This document shows positions 53,620 through 61,973 of a stretch of 64,000 nucleotides of DNA, in pieces. The DNA is from Chitinophagaceae bacterium (GTDB lineage Bacteria; Bacteroidota; Bacteroidia; Chitinophagales; Chitinophagaceae). The position numbers and the translations under genes were made by a program. The notes under the pieces are model-generated. The model ran no database searches, was not told where the DNA came from, and saw only the letters and a list, made by a program, of their open reading frames with translations. Location of the stretch: assembly GCA_013140985.1 (NCBI GenBank), contig JABFRU010000013.1, forward strand, positions 1 through 64,000, read 5' to 3'. Numbering within the stretch: the first letter of the stretch is position 1; each line of letters begins with the position of its first letter.

Positions 53620-56241
53620 TTACAAAGAGGCAAGACTTTCCTCGATCATTTTTATCTTAGCTTCGGCATCGGCTTTCTTTTTTCTTTCGCTATCAATTAC
53701 TTCAGGTTTTGCATTCTGAACAAATTTTTCGTTACTGAGTTTTTTCTCCACCGAAATAAGAAATCCTTTCAGGTAATCGAGATCTTTTTGTAGTTGATCT
53801 TTTTGGGTTGAAGTGTCTAATGCAGTTGTTGTTTCGATAAAGATTTTATCTTTTTGAATTACTATTGTAATGCCGCCTGTAACTGGTGTTGGGGTATAAT
53901 TAATTGATTCGGCATTTACTTGTTTGCACAGAATATCTTTAATTGTCTCATACAGCCCGGGATCAGCGGTTTGAATGTGAAGCCGGATGCTGTCTTTAGG
54001 TTTCAAATGATTTTTATTTCTTGCATCACGGATCCCTGTAATTATTTCTTTCAAAAAAGATCCTGTTCCAAGTGTTACTCCATTGACATCATAGGCACCG
54101 GAAAATTGTTTAACTGTCAGATCATCTTCCTGTTCTCTTAATTGATGATATATTTCTTCCGTAACAAAAGGCATGAAAGGGTGTAGCAGTTGCATTAATT
54201 TTTCAAAGAAAGAAACTGTTTTTTCATAAACTGTTTTATCAATGGATTGTTCAAAGCCGGGTTTCACCCATTCCAGGTACCAACTGCAGAAATCATCCCA
54301 GATGAGAGAATAAATGGTTTTCAATGATTCACTCAGCCTGAAATCTTTGAACTGGTCATCCAACTGAAGTTTTACTTCATTCAACCTGTTCTCAAACCAA
54401 TCTACTGCAAAATTTTCTGTGGACTGTGGGCTATTGACTGCGGACTGTCTCGCTTCCCACATCTTTACCAGCTTCAGTGCATTCCATATCTTATTAATGA
54501 AGAAAGATCCTTGCTCATTGCCAGCCGGGTCCCACATTAAATCATTGCCGGCAGGAGAGGAGATCATAATACCAAAGCGAACAGCATCGGCGCCTTCGTT
54601 ATCTATCATCTCCAAGAGATCAGGAGAATTGCCAAGGCTCTTGCTCATCTTCCTTCCGATCTTATCTCTAACGATACCGGTAAAATAAACTTCACTGAAT
54701 GGCTTTTCGCCTTTGTATTCAAATCCCGCCATGATCATTCTCGCCACCCAGAAAAAAATAATTTCCGGAGCAGTTACTAATGTATTGGTGGGATAATAAT
54801 ATTTCTCATCTGCATTTCCGGGGTTGCTGTATCCTTTAAAAACTTCAAAGGGCCATAGCCATGAGGAGAACCATGTATCCAGGCAATCTTCGTCCTGTTT
54901 GAGTTTAGTAATGTTGGATGTTGAATGTTGAATGTTGAATTGCCTGATGGCTTCTTCCTCTGTTGCTGCTACGACAAATCTTCCTTCGGCATCATACCAT
55001 GCGGGTATCCTATGTCCCCACCAAAGCTGTCTTGATATACACCAGTCCTTGATGTTCTCCATCCAGTGGCGATAGAGATTTTTGAACTTGGCAGGATAAA
55101 ATTTTATTTCTTCGTCCAATACGGATATCAAAGCAGGGCCTGATATCTTTTTCATATCTACCCACCATTGAAGTGATAGTCTTGGTTCAACCACCACATC
55201 AGTTCTTTCGCTGTACCCAACTTCACTTGTATAATCTTCCGTCTTTAATAAATGTCCTTTTGCTTCAAGCTCTTTTACAATTTTCTTTCTTGCTTCAAAG
55301 CGGTCTTCACCAACGAAAATTTGGGCTTCATTATTTAATGTGCCGTCCTCGTTAAAAATGTCAACCACTTCGAGGTTGTGTTTTTGACCAAGCACATTAT
55401 CATTTATATCATGTGCCGGAGTAACTTTCAAAGCGCCGGTACCAAAATCCATTGTAACATATTCGTCGGTAATAATAGGAATGCGGCGATTGATCAATGG
55501 AACAAAGGCAAATTTTCCCTGAAGATGTTTGTATCGTTCATCCTCAGGATGAACACAGATCGCTGTATCACCCATGATGGTTTCGGGTCTTACCGTTGCT
55601 ATGGTGATATTCTCATCACCCGGAACATCCAATTTATATTTTAAATGATAAAGCTTCTGCCGGGTCTGTTTGCGAATCACTTCTTCATCACTCAATGCAG
55701 TTTTTGCCTTTACATCCCAATTGATCATTCTTTTGCCACGATAGATATATCCTTTATTGTAAAGATCAATGAACACATTGATGACGGATGCATAATAATC
55801 CGGGTCCATGGTGAAGCTTGTTCTTTCCCAATCACAACTGCAACCCAGTTTTCTTAACTGCTGTAAAATGATACCGCCATATTTTTCTTTCCACTCCCAG
55901 GCATATTTCAAAAAATCTTCACGGCTGAGGGAGGATTTCGCAATTCCTTTTTCACGGAGCATCTGCACCACTTTAGCTTCAGTGGCAATGGAAGCATGAT
56001 CGGTGCCGGGTACCCAACAGGCATTTTTCCCCTGCATCCTTGCACGGCGAACCAATATATCCTGGATAGTATTATTGAGACAATGACCCATGTGCAGCAC
56101 ACCGGTCACATTAGGTGGTGGAATAACTACCGTGTAAGGTTCCCTGTTATCCGGTTCGCTGTGAAAATAATTTTTATCAAGCCAATGCTGGTACCACTTT
56201 GTTTCCGCAGCCTTATGATCAAAATTCTTACTTAGCCCCAT
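53620..56241 (-). CDS. valS: Valyl-tRNA synthetase
   Basis: An 873-residue class I synthetase. HIGH motif as HMGH in PPNVTGVLHMGHCLNN, KMSKS in KIGRKMSKSLGN, editing domain with GTGALKVTPAHD, and the C-terminal coiled coil (KKADAEAKIKMIEESL). It charges tRNA-Val; two tRNA-Val genes lie within 8 kb. Two linkers hold unusual inserts encoded by repeated DNA words: SAVNSPQST (54417-54451) and NIQHSTSNITK (54906-54941). The promoter is a TAAATTTG -7 element 7 bases before the ATG, next to a palindrome. Confidence 0.95.
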   Translation of the reverse strand: MGLSKNFDHKAAETKWYQHWLDKNYFHSEPDNREPYTVVIPPPNVTGVLHMGHCLNNTIQDILVRRARMQGKNACWVPGTDHASIATEAKVVQMLREKGIAKSSLSREDFLKYAWEWKEKYGGIILQQLRKLGCSCDWERTSFTMDPDYYASVINVFIDLYNKGYIYRGKRMINWDVKAKTALSDEEVIRKQTRQKLYHLKYKLDVPGDENITIATVRPETIMGDTAICVHPEDERYKHLQGKFAFVPLINRRIPIITDEYVTMDFGTGALKVTPAHDINDNVLGQKHNLEVVDIFNEDGTLNNEAQIFVGEDRFEARKKIVKELEAKGHLLKTEDYTSEVGYSERTDVVVEPRLSLQWWVDMKKISGPALISVLDEEIKFYPAKFKNLYRHWMENIKDWCISRQLWWGHRIPAWYDAEGRFVVAATEEEAIRQFNIQHSTSNITKLKQDEDCLDTWFSSWLWPFEVFKGYSNPGNADEKYYYPTNTLVTAPEIIFFWVARMIMAGFEYKGEKPFSEVYFTGIVRDKIGRKMSKSLGNSPDLLEMIDNEGADAVRFGIMISSPAGNDLMWDPAGNEQGSFFINKIWNALKLVKMWEARQSAVNSPQSTENFAVDWFENRLNEVKLQLDDQFKDFRLSESLKTIYSLIWDDFCSWYLEWVKPGFEQSIDKTVYEKTVSFFEKLMQLLHPFMPFVTEEIYHQLREQEDDLTVKQFSGAYDVNGVTLGTGSFLKEIITGIRDARNKNHLKPKDSIRLHIQTADPGLYETIKDILCKQVNAESINYTPTPVTGGITIVIQKDKIFIETTTALDTSTQKDQLQKDLDYLKGFLISVEKKLSNEKFVQNAKPEVIDSERKKKADAEAKIKMIEESLASL

Positions 56242-56248
56242 AGAGCGG

Positions 56249-56270
56249 CAAATTTACCCGGTTTCGGGTA
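56249..56270 (-). promoter_or_regulatory. valS promoter: -7 element overlapped by a palindrome
   Basis: The minus strand has TAAATTTG (56256-56249), 7 bases before the ATG. Directly upstream and overlapping it is TACCCG-AAAC-CGGGTA (56270-56255), a palindrome well placed for an operator. Confidence 0.5.
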
Positions 56271-56308
56271 GATGACGAAACGAATTGAAATGGGAAAGGG
56301 TATTTTAA

Positions 56309-56734
56309 TTAGTCAGATGGAGGTATAAGCTTTCTTATCTCATGGCAGATATATATATCGCCATTATGAACGTCAATAATACTTTGGATGATCTCTTTTG
56401 GAGGAGATGTTTTTGTCAGGTATCCCCTTGCCCCCGCCCGGAGCATTTCAGTAGCATATTTTAATTGATTATTTATTGAGAGTGCAATGATCTTGACTGA
56501 TGGTACTTTTTTAAGCACAACTTCAGTCACTTCAAAACCATCTACCGGCGACATATTGATGTCCACCAGCATGATATCAGGAATAAGTTGTGTTGCTTGT
56601 TCAATGGCAGAATGGCCATCTTCACATTCAGCAATTATTTCGAAACCAGGATTTGTTCCCAACAATATTTTGATTGATTTTCGTACAGCAGGGTGGTCAT
56701 CTACCACTATGATACGGATTATGCCCTTATTCAT
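56309..56734 (-). CDS. Receiver-only response regulator
   Basis: A 141-residue protein holding one receiver domain of the NarL subtype: IIVVDDHPAVRKS (Asp12, Asp13), phosphorylation site Asp58 in MLVDINMSPVDG, and Lys in GYLTKTSPPKEI. It stops at 'NGDIYICHEIRKLIPPSD', just where a LuxR-type helix-turn-helix normally starts, and no decayed helix-turn-helix is found in the 67 bases before valS. Either a truncated regulator that works as a phosphate sink or an output by protein contact. Confidence 0.82.
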   Translation of the reverse strand: MNKGIIRIIVVDDHPAVRKSIKILLGTNPGFEIIAECEDGHSAIEQATQLIPDIMLVDINMSPVDGFEVTEVVLKKVPSVKIIALSINNQLKYATEMLRAGARGYLTKTSPPKEIIQSIIDVHNGDIYICHEIRKLIPPSD

Positions 56735-57059
56735 TCGCCTTTTTATTTAATATTCATCAAAAACAGCTGCCGTTGATAGTTCTCAAACATCTGTCAATAG
56801 GTATTCAGAGTAAATGGATTTTGAGGTATCATTTTGGTTTTGCCGGATACTTCTAAGGGAATCACAGGAGGCAATGGATAAATCAATATTAGTAAAAATA
56901 CTGAAAATTGAAAGTAATATTACCTGCGTAAATTACCAAGAGTTTTTACTATTATTTTATAAATTTCGGGGTTAATCATTATCCTATTTCAGCTATTTTC
57001 GCAGTACATTGCCGCTTTGATTGATTGATGCTTAATTGTTTAACACCTTAAATGTCAGC
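56735..57059. other. 325-base divergent region
   Basis: AT-rich DNA between the receiver gene and the esterase gene. It must hold both promoters; CCTATTTCAGCTATT at 56983-56997 is loosely like the box before the surface genes but is not counted as one. No gene. Confidence 0.35.
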
Positions 57060-57791
57060 ATGAAAAAAGACCTAAGTTCCTGGTACAGCCCTTCTCTTAA
57101 TAAGGAAATGCCAATCGTTTCTTACGGAGATTCAGGGTTTGCATTGCTGCTGGTTCCTACTGCTGCAGCTGATTATCTCGAGTATGAGAGGTTCCAATTA
57201 ATGGATCATATTGCCCCTTTTATTGATGGCGGAAAAGTCAGAGTGTTTTCAATTGACAGTATCAATAATGATAGCTGGCTGAATGATAAACTGGATCCAA
57301 AGTATAAAGCGGTCCGTCACCAGCAGTGGAATGATTATGTATATAATGAGGTAGTTCCCTTTATCCGGCTAAATACAAGCCCGGAAACCCCCATCATTAC
57401 CTGTGGGGCTTCTTTTGGGGCACTGCATAGCATGAATTTATTTTTAAAGAGACCCGATATCATCAATGGTGTGATCGCCATGAGTGGTGTATATGATCTT
57501 TCAGAATACACCAAAGGCTATTTTGACGATGATGTATATTTCAACAGCCCCTTTCACTACATGAGCAATCTTGCTGATCATAATGTTTTAGAACAGATCA
57601 GGAAAAGCAAGCATATTCATATCCTTACCGGCAGTGGTTCTTATGAAGACCCGTCAGCGAGTGGAAAATTTGCAAAGATCCTGTATGATAAAGGCATCTG
57701 GTACGAACTGGATATGTGGGGAGAAGAATGGCCGCATGACTGGAATACATGGCGGGCCATGCTGCCGCATTATTTGGGCAGCAGGTTTTGA
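57060..57791 (+). CDS. Esterase / alpha-beta hydrolase (cytoplasmic)
   Basis: A 243-residue hydrolase without signal peptide. The nucleophile elbow is CGASFGALHSM, the acid probably in the GSGSYEDPS segment and the His in EEWPHDWNTWRAML. It resembles the putative esterase family (PF00756). Residues 1-60 (WYSPSLNKEMPIVSYGDSG ... LEYERFQLMDHI) match members annotated only as esterase. The ATG at 57060 is chosen over an upstream in-frame start at 57036. Substrate unknown. Confidence 0.75.
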   Translation: MKKDLSSWYSPSLNKEMPIVSYGDSGFALLLVPTAAADYLEYERFQLMDHIAPFIDGGKVRVFSIDSINNDSWLNDKLDPKYKAVRHQQWNDYVYNEVVPFIRLNTSPETPIITCGASFGALHSMNLFLKRPDIINGVIAMSGVYDLSEYTKGYFDDDVYFNSPFHYMSNLADHNVLEQIRKSKHIHILTGSGSYEDPSASGKFAKILYDKGIWYELDMWGEEWPHDWNTWRAMLPHYLGSRF

Positions 57792-57832
57792 ACCCCCATT
57801 TAAAGTTTGATTGTTGAAAATGTATTTTGCCC

Positions 57833-58495
57833 CTAAAGGGGAGAATGTGAATCTGTCCATTTATGCAATAGCGTAATAAAATCTTTTCTGTCTATCATTC
57901 TCGCCCCAAAACTTTCCAGGTATTCGGTATAGACCTGGCAGTCTATCAGTTCAATTCCTTCTGCTTTTAATTGCTGCGCATATTTGGTAAAAGCATAACG
58001 GGATGCATTGCTTTGTTTGCTGAACATACTTTCACCAAAAAATACTTTGCCCAGTTTAATACCATAAAGGCCGCCGACCAGTTCGCCATCTTTCCATACT
58101 TCTGCGCTGTGTGCAAAACCAAGTTCATACATTTTGCAGTATGCTTTTTCCACTTCATTGGTTATCCATGTGCCTTGCTGACCGGGTCTTTTTATTTTTT
58201 TACAATGATGAATGACCTTGGGAAATGCTTTATTGATGGTAAAGTCAAACTCATTTTTGTTGATAAGAGAAATAATTTTCTTAGTTGTTTTTAATTCTGA
58301 AGGAAACAATACAAATCTTGGGTCAGGGCACCACCATAAAATATGTTCATCTTCATACCAGGGAAATATTCCACTCTTATATGCCAGCAATAATCTTTGG
58401 GGAGAAAGATCACCGCCCATTGCTAACAGCCCATCAGGTTCTGCAAAATGTACCGGCGGAAAAGAAAGTTTTTTATCAAGTGCAAAAAGAGGCAT
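57833..58495 (-). CDS. aat: Leucyl/phenylalanyl-tRNA-protein transferase
   Basis: A 220-residue protein with the Aat signature: LLAMGGDLSPQRLLLAYKSG, GIFPWYEDEHILWWCPDPR, AEVWKDGELVGGLYGIKLG and GESMFSKQSNASRYA. It adds Leu or Phe to N-terminal Lys/Arg, marking proteins for ClpS-ClpAP/ClpC. The gene starts 8 bases after clpS, so writer and reader of this N-degron pathway form one operon here. Confidence 0.93.
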   Translation of the reverse strand: MPLFALDKKLSFPPVHFAEPDGLLAMGGDLSPQRLLLAYKSGIFPWYEDEHILWWCPDPRFVLFPSELKTTKKIISLINKNEFDFTINKAFPKVIHHCKKIKRPGQQGTWITNEVEKAYCKMYELGFAHSAEVWKDGELVGGLYGIKLGKVFFGESMFSKQSNASRYAFTKYAQQLKAEGIELIDCQVYTEYLESFGARMIDRKDFITLLHKWTDSHSPL

Positions 58496-58503
58496 GGTAA
58501 ATA

Positions 58504-58806
58504 TTAACCTGCCATTACTTCAATAGTAGCATTGATACCTCTCTCAGTGATGGCATCGCATTGAGGTTTCAGGTCGTCATAGCTGCCTTGTTTTACGGCA
58601 TATTTTCCTCTAAAGTGTATAATGTAGGAGCATTGTTCGGCTTGCTCCTGTGAATGTCCGCAAACTTCCATCAGGGTTTCGATCACCCATTCGAACGTAT
58701 TCACTTCATCATTCCATACAATAAGATTGCATAGATTTTCATGTAGCGTTAATACATCTGTTTCTTCCTGCTGATCCGTTTTAATATCGCCTTTCAAATT
58801 TTGCAT
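58504..58806 (-). CDS. clpS: ATP-dependent Clp protease adaptor ClpS
   Basis: A 100-residue ClpS. NLIVWNDEVNTFEWVIETLM matches the ClpS 'VxxxND..T....V' substrate pocket, and HSQEQAEQCSYIIHFRGKYAV the conserved second half (GxxxVxxG replaced in part). It delivers N-degron proteins to Clp unfoldase (ClpC here). The ATG at 58806 is chosen because an upstream TTG at 58815 overlaps the -7 element TACTTTTG (58820-58813). The start codon follows the -7 element by 6 bases. Confidence 0.92.
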   Translation of the reverse strand: MQNLKGDIKTDQQEETDVLTLHENLCNLIVWNDEVNTFEWVIETLMEVCGHSQEQAEQCSYIIHFRGKYAVKQGSYDDLKPQCDAITERGINATIEVMAG

Positions 58807-58812
58807 CAGGTA

Positions 58813-58820
58813 CAAAAGTA
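58813..58820 (-). promoter_or_regulatory. -7 element of clpS-aat
   Basis: TACTTTTG on the minus strand, 6 bases before the ATG; implies a leader of at most a few bases. Confidence 0.5.
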
Positions 58821-58891
58821 AAAATTATTGGCAGATAACAATAGACTGCTATGTAATTTACCTTTTTGTATATTTAATAAAATCTTCTATA

Positions 58892-59269
58892 ATGGAAAGA
58901 GTGACCGGTCTCGGCGGACCTTTTATAAAAGCCAATGATCCAAAAACTATGGCTGCCTGGTATCAAAAACATTTGGGTATTCCCTTCACCGGCACATACA
59001 CCGTGTTTCAGTTTGCTAATGAAGACGGCAGCAAAAAGCCCGGCTATAATGTGTTCAGTTTTTTTAAAAAGGACAGTGATTATTTTGCACCCAGTACATC
59101 ACCGGTGATGATCAATTTAATTGTAAAAGACCTGTTTGCTTTATTAGAAGTATTGAAACAAGAAGGGGTTGAGGTAGTGGGTGAACCCATGGATGAAGAA
59201 TACGGAAAATTCGGCTGGATATTAGACCCGGAAGGGAATAAGATCGAATTGTGGCAACCGCCGGAATAA
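58892..59269 (+). CDS. VOC-family protein (glyoxalase-like)
   Basis: A 125-residue protein with the two beta-alpha-beta-beta-beta halves of the vicinal oxygen chelate fold: 'FIKANDPKTMAAWYQKHLG' at the start and 'GWILDPEGNKIELWQPP' with the terminal metal-ligand Glu at the end. Members include glyoxalase I and resistance proteins; the substrate cannot be assigned. It shares the hairpin at its 3' end with the tRNA-Val terminator on the other strand. Confidence 0.8.
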   Translation: MERVTGLGGPFIKANDPKTMAAWYQKHLGIPFTGTYTVFQFANEDGSKKPGYNVFSFFKKDSDYFAPSTSPVMINLIVKDLFALLEVLKQEGVEVVGEPMDEEYGKFGWILDPEGNKIELWQPPE

Positions 59270-59290
59270 AAAAACCCCGCAATTACGGGG
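59268..59290 (-). terminator. Intrinsic terminator of tRNA-Val (TAC)
   Basis: On the minus strand CCCCG-TAATTG-CGGGG is followed by seven T. It also abuts the stop of the VOC gene on the plus strand. Confidence 0.75.
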
Positions 59291-59297
59291 CCTTTAG

Positions 59298-59372
59298 TGG
59301 GAGTTGACGGGATCGAACCGCCGACCCTCTGCTTGTAAGGCAGATGCTCTGAACCAGCTGAGCTAAACTCCC
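59298..59372 (-). tRNA. tRNA-Val (anticodon TAC)
   Basis: 75 bases on the minus strand form a full cloverleaf: acceptor GGGAGTT/AACTCCC, D-arm, anticodon loop CTTACAA (TAC) and T-arm with GGTTCGATC. Discriminator A, CCA not encoded. A TATCTTTG promoter lies upstream. Confidence 0.95.
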
Positions 59373-59384
59373 TTTTTGGGACGG

Positions 59385-59392
59385 CAAAGATA
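59385..59392 (-). promoter_or_regulatory. -7 element of tRNA-Val (TAC)
   Basis: TATCTTTG on the minus strand, 12 bases before the tRNA. Confidence 0.6.
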
Positions 59393-59451
59393 GGGTTGTG
59401 ATGCTTTGCAGACAAAAATTTCTTAACTATTTTCCTCTCCAAATTCATTGT

Positions 59452-60003
59452 ATGGCAACCACTTACTGCGAGTATGTTTTAAATAAAGGCAAGGATACTG
59501 TTCACCGTCATTATCATGATAATGAATACGGCTTTCCCATTGATGATGACAACCTCTTGTTTGCAAGATTAGTATTGGAAATAAACCAGGCCGGTCTTAG
59601 CTGGGAAACCATTTTGAAGAAGAAGGACAATTTCTTCAAAGCTTTTGATGATTTTACTATTGATAAAGTAGCCCGGTATTCTGCTGCCAAAAAAGAAAAA
59701 CTGATGAATGACGCCGGCATTATCCGTAACCGGCTCAAGATCGAAGCGGCTGTTCATAATGCAAAATGTATTAAGACCATTCAAAAAGAATATGGTTCGT
59801 TTAAAAAATGGCTGGATAATCATCATCCTAAAACAAAAGAGGAATGGGTGAAATTATTCAAACAAACTTTCCGTTTCACCGGTGGTGAGATCGTCAACGA
59901 ATTTTTGATGAGTACTGCCTATTTGCCCGGGGCACATGCAGCGACTTGTCCTGTTTATAAAAAAGTGATGAAGAAGAAACCGAAATGGGCTTTAAAAGGA
60001 TAA
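59452..60003 (+). CDS. tag: DNA-3-methyladenine glycosylase I
   Basis: A 183-residue Tag-family base excision enzyme. Typical motifs: YHDNEYGFPIDDDNLLFARL (YHD.EWG type), LEINQAGLSWETILKKKD, 'FDDFTIDKVA', and the C-terminal zinc-binding His/Cys in GAHAATCPVY, with Cys6 at the N-terminus. It removes 3-methyladenine from DNA. The ATG at 59452 is chosen over an in-frame start at 59398, which would overlap the tRNA promoter area. Confidence 0.93.
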   Translation: MATTYCEYVLNKGKDTVHRHYHDNEYGFPIDDDNLLFARLVLEINQAGLSWETILKKKDNFFKAFDDFTIDKVARYSAAKKEKLMNDAGIIRNRLKIEAAVHNAKCIKTIQKEYGSFKKWLDNHHPKTKEEWVKLFKQTFRFTGGEIVNEFLMSTAYLPGAHAATCPVYKKVMKKKPKWALKG

Positions 60004-60005
60004 AA

Positions 60006-61439
60006 TTATCTATGTAATAATTTCCTGGTGTATTCAACCCAATCAGTTTCGTTGTCCGGTATTTTGTATTGAGGCGGGATACCAACAAACTCATATTTCC
60101 ATTGATTGCGATAAACAGTGGTTGTCCAGGAAAGCTGGTTGCCACACGGAGTTGTGATCGTCATTACATTTCCATACCCGGTATAACCGCCGGAATTTTC
60201 GCCAACCATTAGTGATTTACTGCTGTGCATAACTTCAAACAGTAATGATTCGCAACTGCTGGCGCAATTACGATTATATAGAACGGCGATCTTTTCGGGG
60301 AAACCATTATTTTTTGTGTATGTTATTCTCCTGGGTTTTCCGTTTCCCGTGGGCACAAAAGAATAAGGACTTACTTTATTCATCGCACCGATAGCATTTG
60401 TAAAAACCGGTTTAGTAAAAGGATCACTCTTTTTCAATTGATCGTCATAATCCTGGTAAGCTTTGATATTGGCAGGAGTGCTATAATATTCCACCACATC
60501 ACTATCAAAAGGATCGGTATATATCAATGGCATCAGGGCATTATAGGACCAATCCGAACCACCACCATTATTCCGTACATCAATAATAAGATGCGGGTAT
60601 TTTTTTATTAAAGGGAACACATTTTTATATGCAGAATCGAGTTTACTAAAAATAGCGGCGCTGAAAGAACGAATGCTTAATAGTGTAGTTGAACTGTCAA
60701 GGACGGTGAACCTGATCAGTTCTTTATCTATAGCAGCCTGTTTGTTTTTTGCAGGGATGCCAAGTTTATTCCAGCCATTGAATTCAAGCCTGCCATTTTT
60801 GTAAACGATTTGTTCATAGTTCATGCTGTGATTTCGTAAATAAATGAATGCATCGAACAAGCTATCATTGACCTGTTTTAATTCGATCTTTACTTGTCCT
60901 TGTGACCAAAGCTTTGTTTTTGAATCCAGGATAACAGCGACATAATCTCTTCGATCTGTCTGATCTTTCAGCATTGCCACCACATATATAGAATCAGGCG
61001 TATGGTAAATACCCTCGATGCCATTGGGTTCCCTGTTTTTCCAGGGATGGATCCAACTAATATTATTTAGGTTGATTGATTCAGTGGAAAGGTATTCTTT
61101 GCTTTTAAAAAATGCTTCCAGGGCAGCTGCTGAATCTTCTTTGATGACCTTGCCCGAACCGGGAGTAAAATTGCTGTGATGATCCTGCAAGTATAAAATA
61201 TATTTTTTTAGCCAGGCGATGCAATATTTTTCACTCTTGTCTTTTTTAATATTTTCTTCCAACTGGTCAGTAAATCTTTTATATGCAGGCTCATTCGTCG
61301 AGCCGATCTTTTTATTAAAGCCACCGTGATTTTTTTCGATATGATCTTTTATAAAATAGAATTCGTCGAGGCAGCTGCATGACTGGGCATAGCTAAAGAA
61401 ATAAGAACAGCAACAAAAAATAGCGAAGAAGAGTTTCAT
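60006..61439 (-). CDS. S41-family peptidase, exported
   Basis: A 477-residue protein with signal peptide (FFAIFCCCSYFFSYA). The C-terminal half is the tail-specific protease (S41) fold: 'LIIDVRNNGGGSDWSYNALM' and the nucleophile region VLYNRNCASSCESLLFEVM. A PDZ domain is not evident. It is probably a periplasmic protease, downstream of a small YciI-like gene with a 6-base gap. Confidence 0.82.
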   Translation of the reverse strand: MKLFFAIFCCCSYFFSYAQSCSCLDEFYFIKDHIEKNHGGFNKKIGSTNEPAYKRFTDQLEENIKKDKSEKYCIAWLKKYILYLQDHHSNFTPGSGKVIKEDSAAALEAFFKSKEYLSTESINLNNISWIHPWKNREPNGIEGIYHTPDSIYVVAMLKDQTDRRDYVAVILDSKTKLWSQGQVKIELKQVNDSLFDAFIYLRNHSMNYEQIVYKNGRLEFNGWNKLGIPAKNKQAAIDKELIRFTVLDSSTTLLSIRSFSAAIFSKLDSAYKNVFPLIKKYPHLIIDVRNNGGGSDWSYNALMPLIYTDPFDSDVVEYYSTPANIKAYQDYDDQLKKSDPFTKPVFTNAIGAMNKVSPYSFVPTGNGKPRRITYTKNNGFPEKIAVLYNRNCASSCESLLFEVMHSSKSLMVGENSGGYTGYGNVMTITTPCGNQLSWTTTVYRNQWKYEFVGIPPQYKIPDNETDWVEYTRKLLHR

Positions 61440-61445
61440 GTAATA

Positions 61446-61736
61446 TTAATTCGGACTTACCTCAGGCAACCGATAATGCTGGCCATCTAATACAAACAAT
61501 TCATCGATCTCGTAGGTCCAGAATTTATACAGCGGGGATTTTTTCAATAATTTTTCTACTTCTTCTTTGTTGTTTGCATTTAATGTGATCCATGCTCTTT
61601 GTGTTTCCATGGTCACTGCATAATGATCGATCGTTCCTTTATTGATAAGATAATTGATATAGGTACGATGAGGAGGCACGAGATCCATGAACTCGTCCGT
61701 CATTTCAAAATTGATGGTTATATGGAATTGCTTCAT
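61446..61736 (-). CDS. YciI-like / muconolactone isomerase-like small protein
   Basis: A 96-residue alpha/beta barrel-type protein: 'KQFHITINFEMTDEFMDLVPPHR' start, ATMETQ-like strands and 'EEVEKLLKKSPLYKFWTYEIDEL', the pattern of YciI and muconolactone delta-isomerase-like proteins. The ATG at 61736 is chosen because a -7 element TAGTTTTG (61762-61755) lies between it and any upstream start at 61757. First gene of an operon with the S41 peptidase; role unknown. Confidence 0.7.
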   Translation of the reverse strand: MKQFHITINFEMTDEFMDLVPPHRTYINYLINKGTIDHYAVTMETQRAWITLNANNKEEVEKLLKKSPLYKFWTYEIDELFVLDGQHYRLPEVSPN

Positions 61737-61754
61737 AATGAATAAAAGACAAAC

Positions 61755-61762
61755 CAAAACTA
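61755..61762 (-). promoter_or_regulatory. -7 element of the YciI-like/S41 operon
   Basis: The minus strand reads TAGTTTTG, a TAnnTTTG match, 18 bases before the ATG at 61736. Confidence 0.4.
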
Positions 61763-61893
61763 AGGAAGTTGCATGGCTATAAAAAGAATGTTGAAAACTC
61801 CTAATTTTACCGGGACGGAACGTTAGTCGAGACGCAGCTTTGCTGGTCTTGATGCCGGCCGGAGCGTCGGCACTCAGTTGTTTGAAAATATTT

Positions 61894-61968
61894 GGAACGT
61901 TAGCTCAGTTGGTTTAGAGCATTACTTTGACAGAGTAGGGGTCACTGGTTCGAGTCCAGTACGTTCCA
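61894..61968 (+). tRNA. tRNA-Val (anticodon GAC)
   Basis: 75 bases with acceptor GGAACGT/ACGTTCC, anticodon stem TTACT/AGTAG and loop TTGACAG (GAC at 61929-61931), T-arm ACTGG-TTCGAGT-CCAGT, discriminator A, no encoded CCA. Complements the TAC isoacceptor 2.5 kb away. No full promoter was recognised; upstream DNA is GC-rich with small hairpins. Confidence 0.93.
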
Positions 61969-61973
61969 CTTTA

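Noticed and set aside
56983-56997. CCTATTTCAGCTATT before the esterase gene as a fifth copy of the surface-gene box
   Set aside because: Only a loose match with an insertion and no conserved promoter after it.
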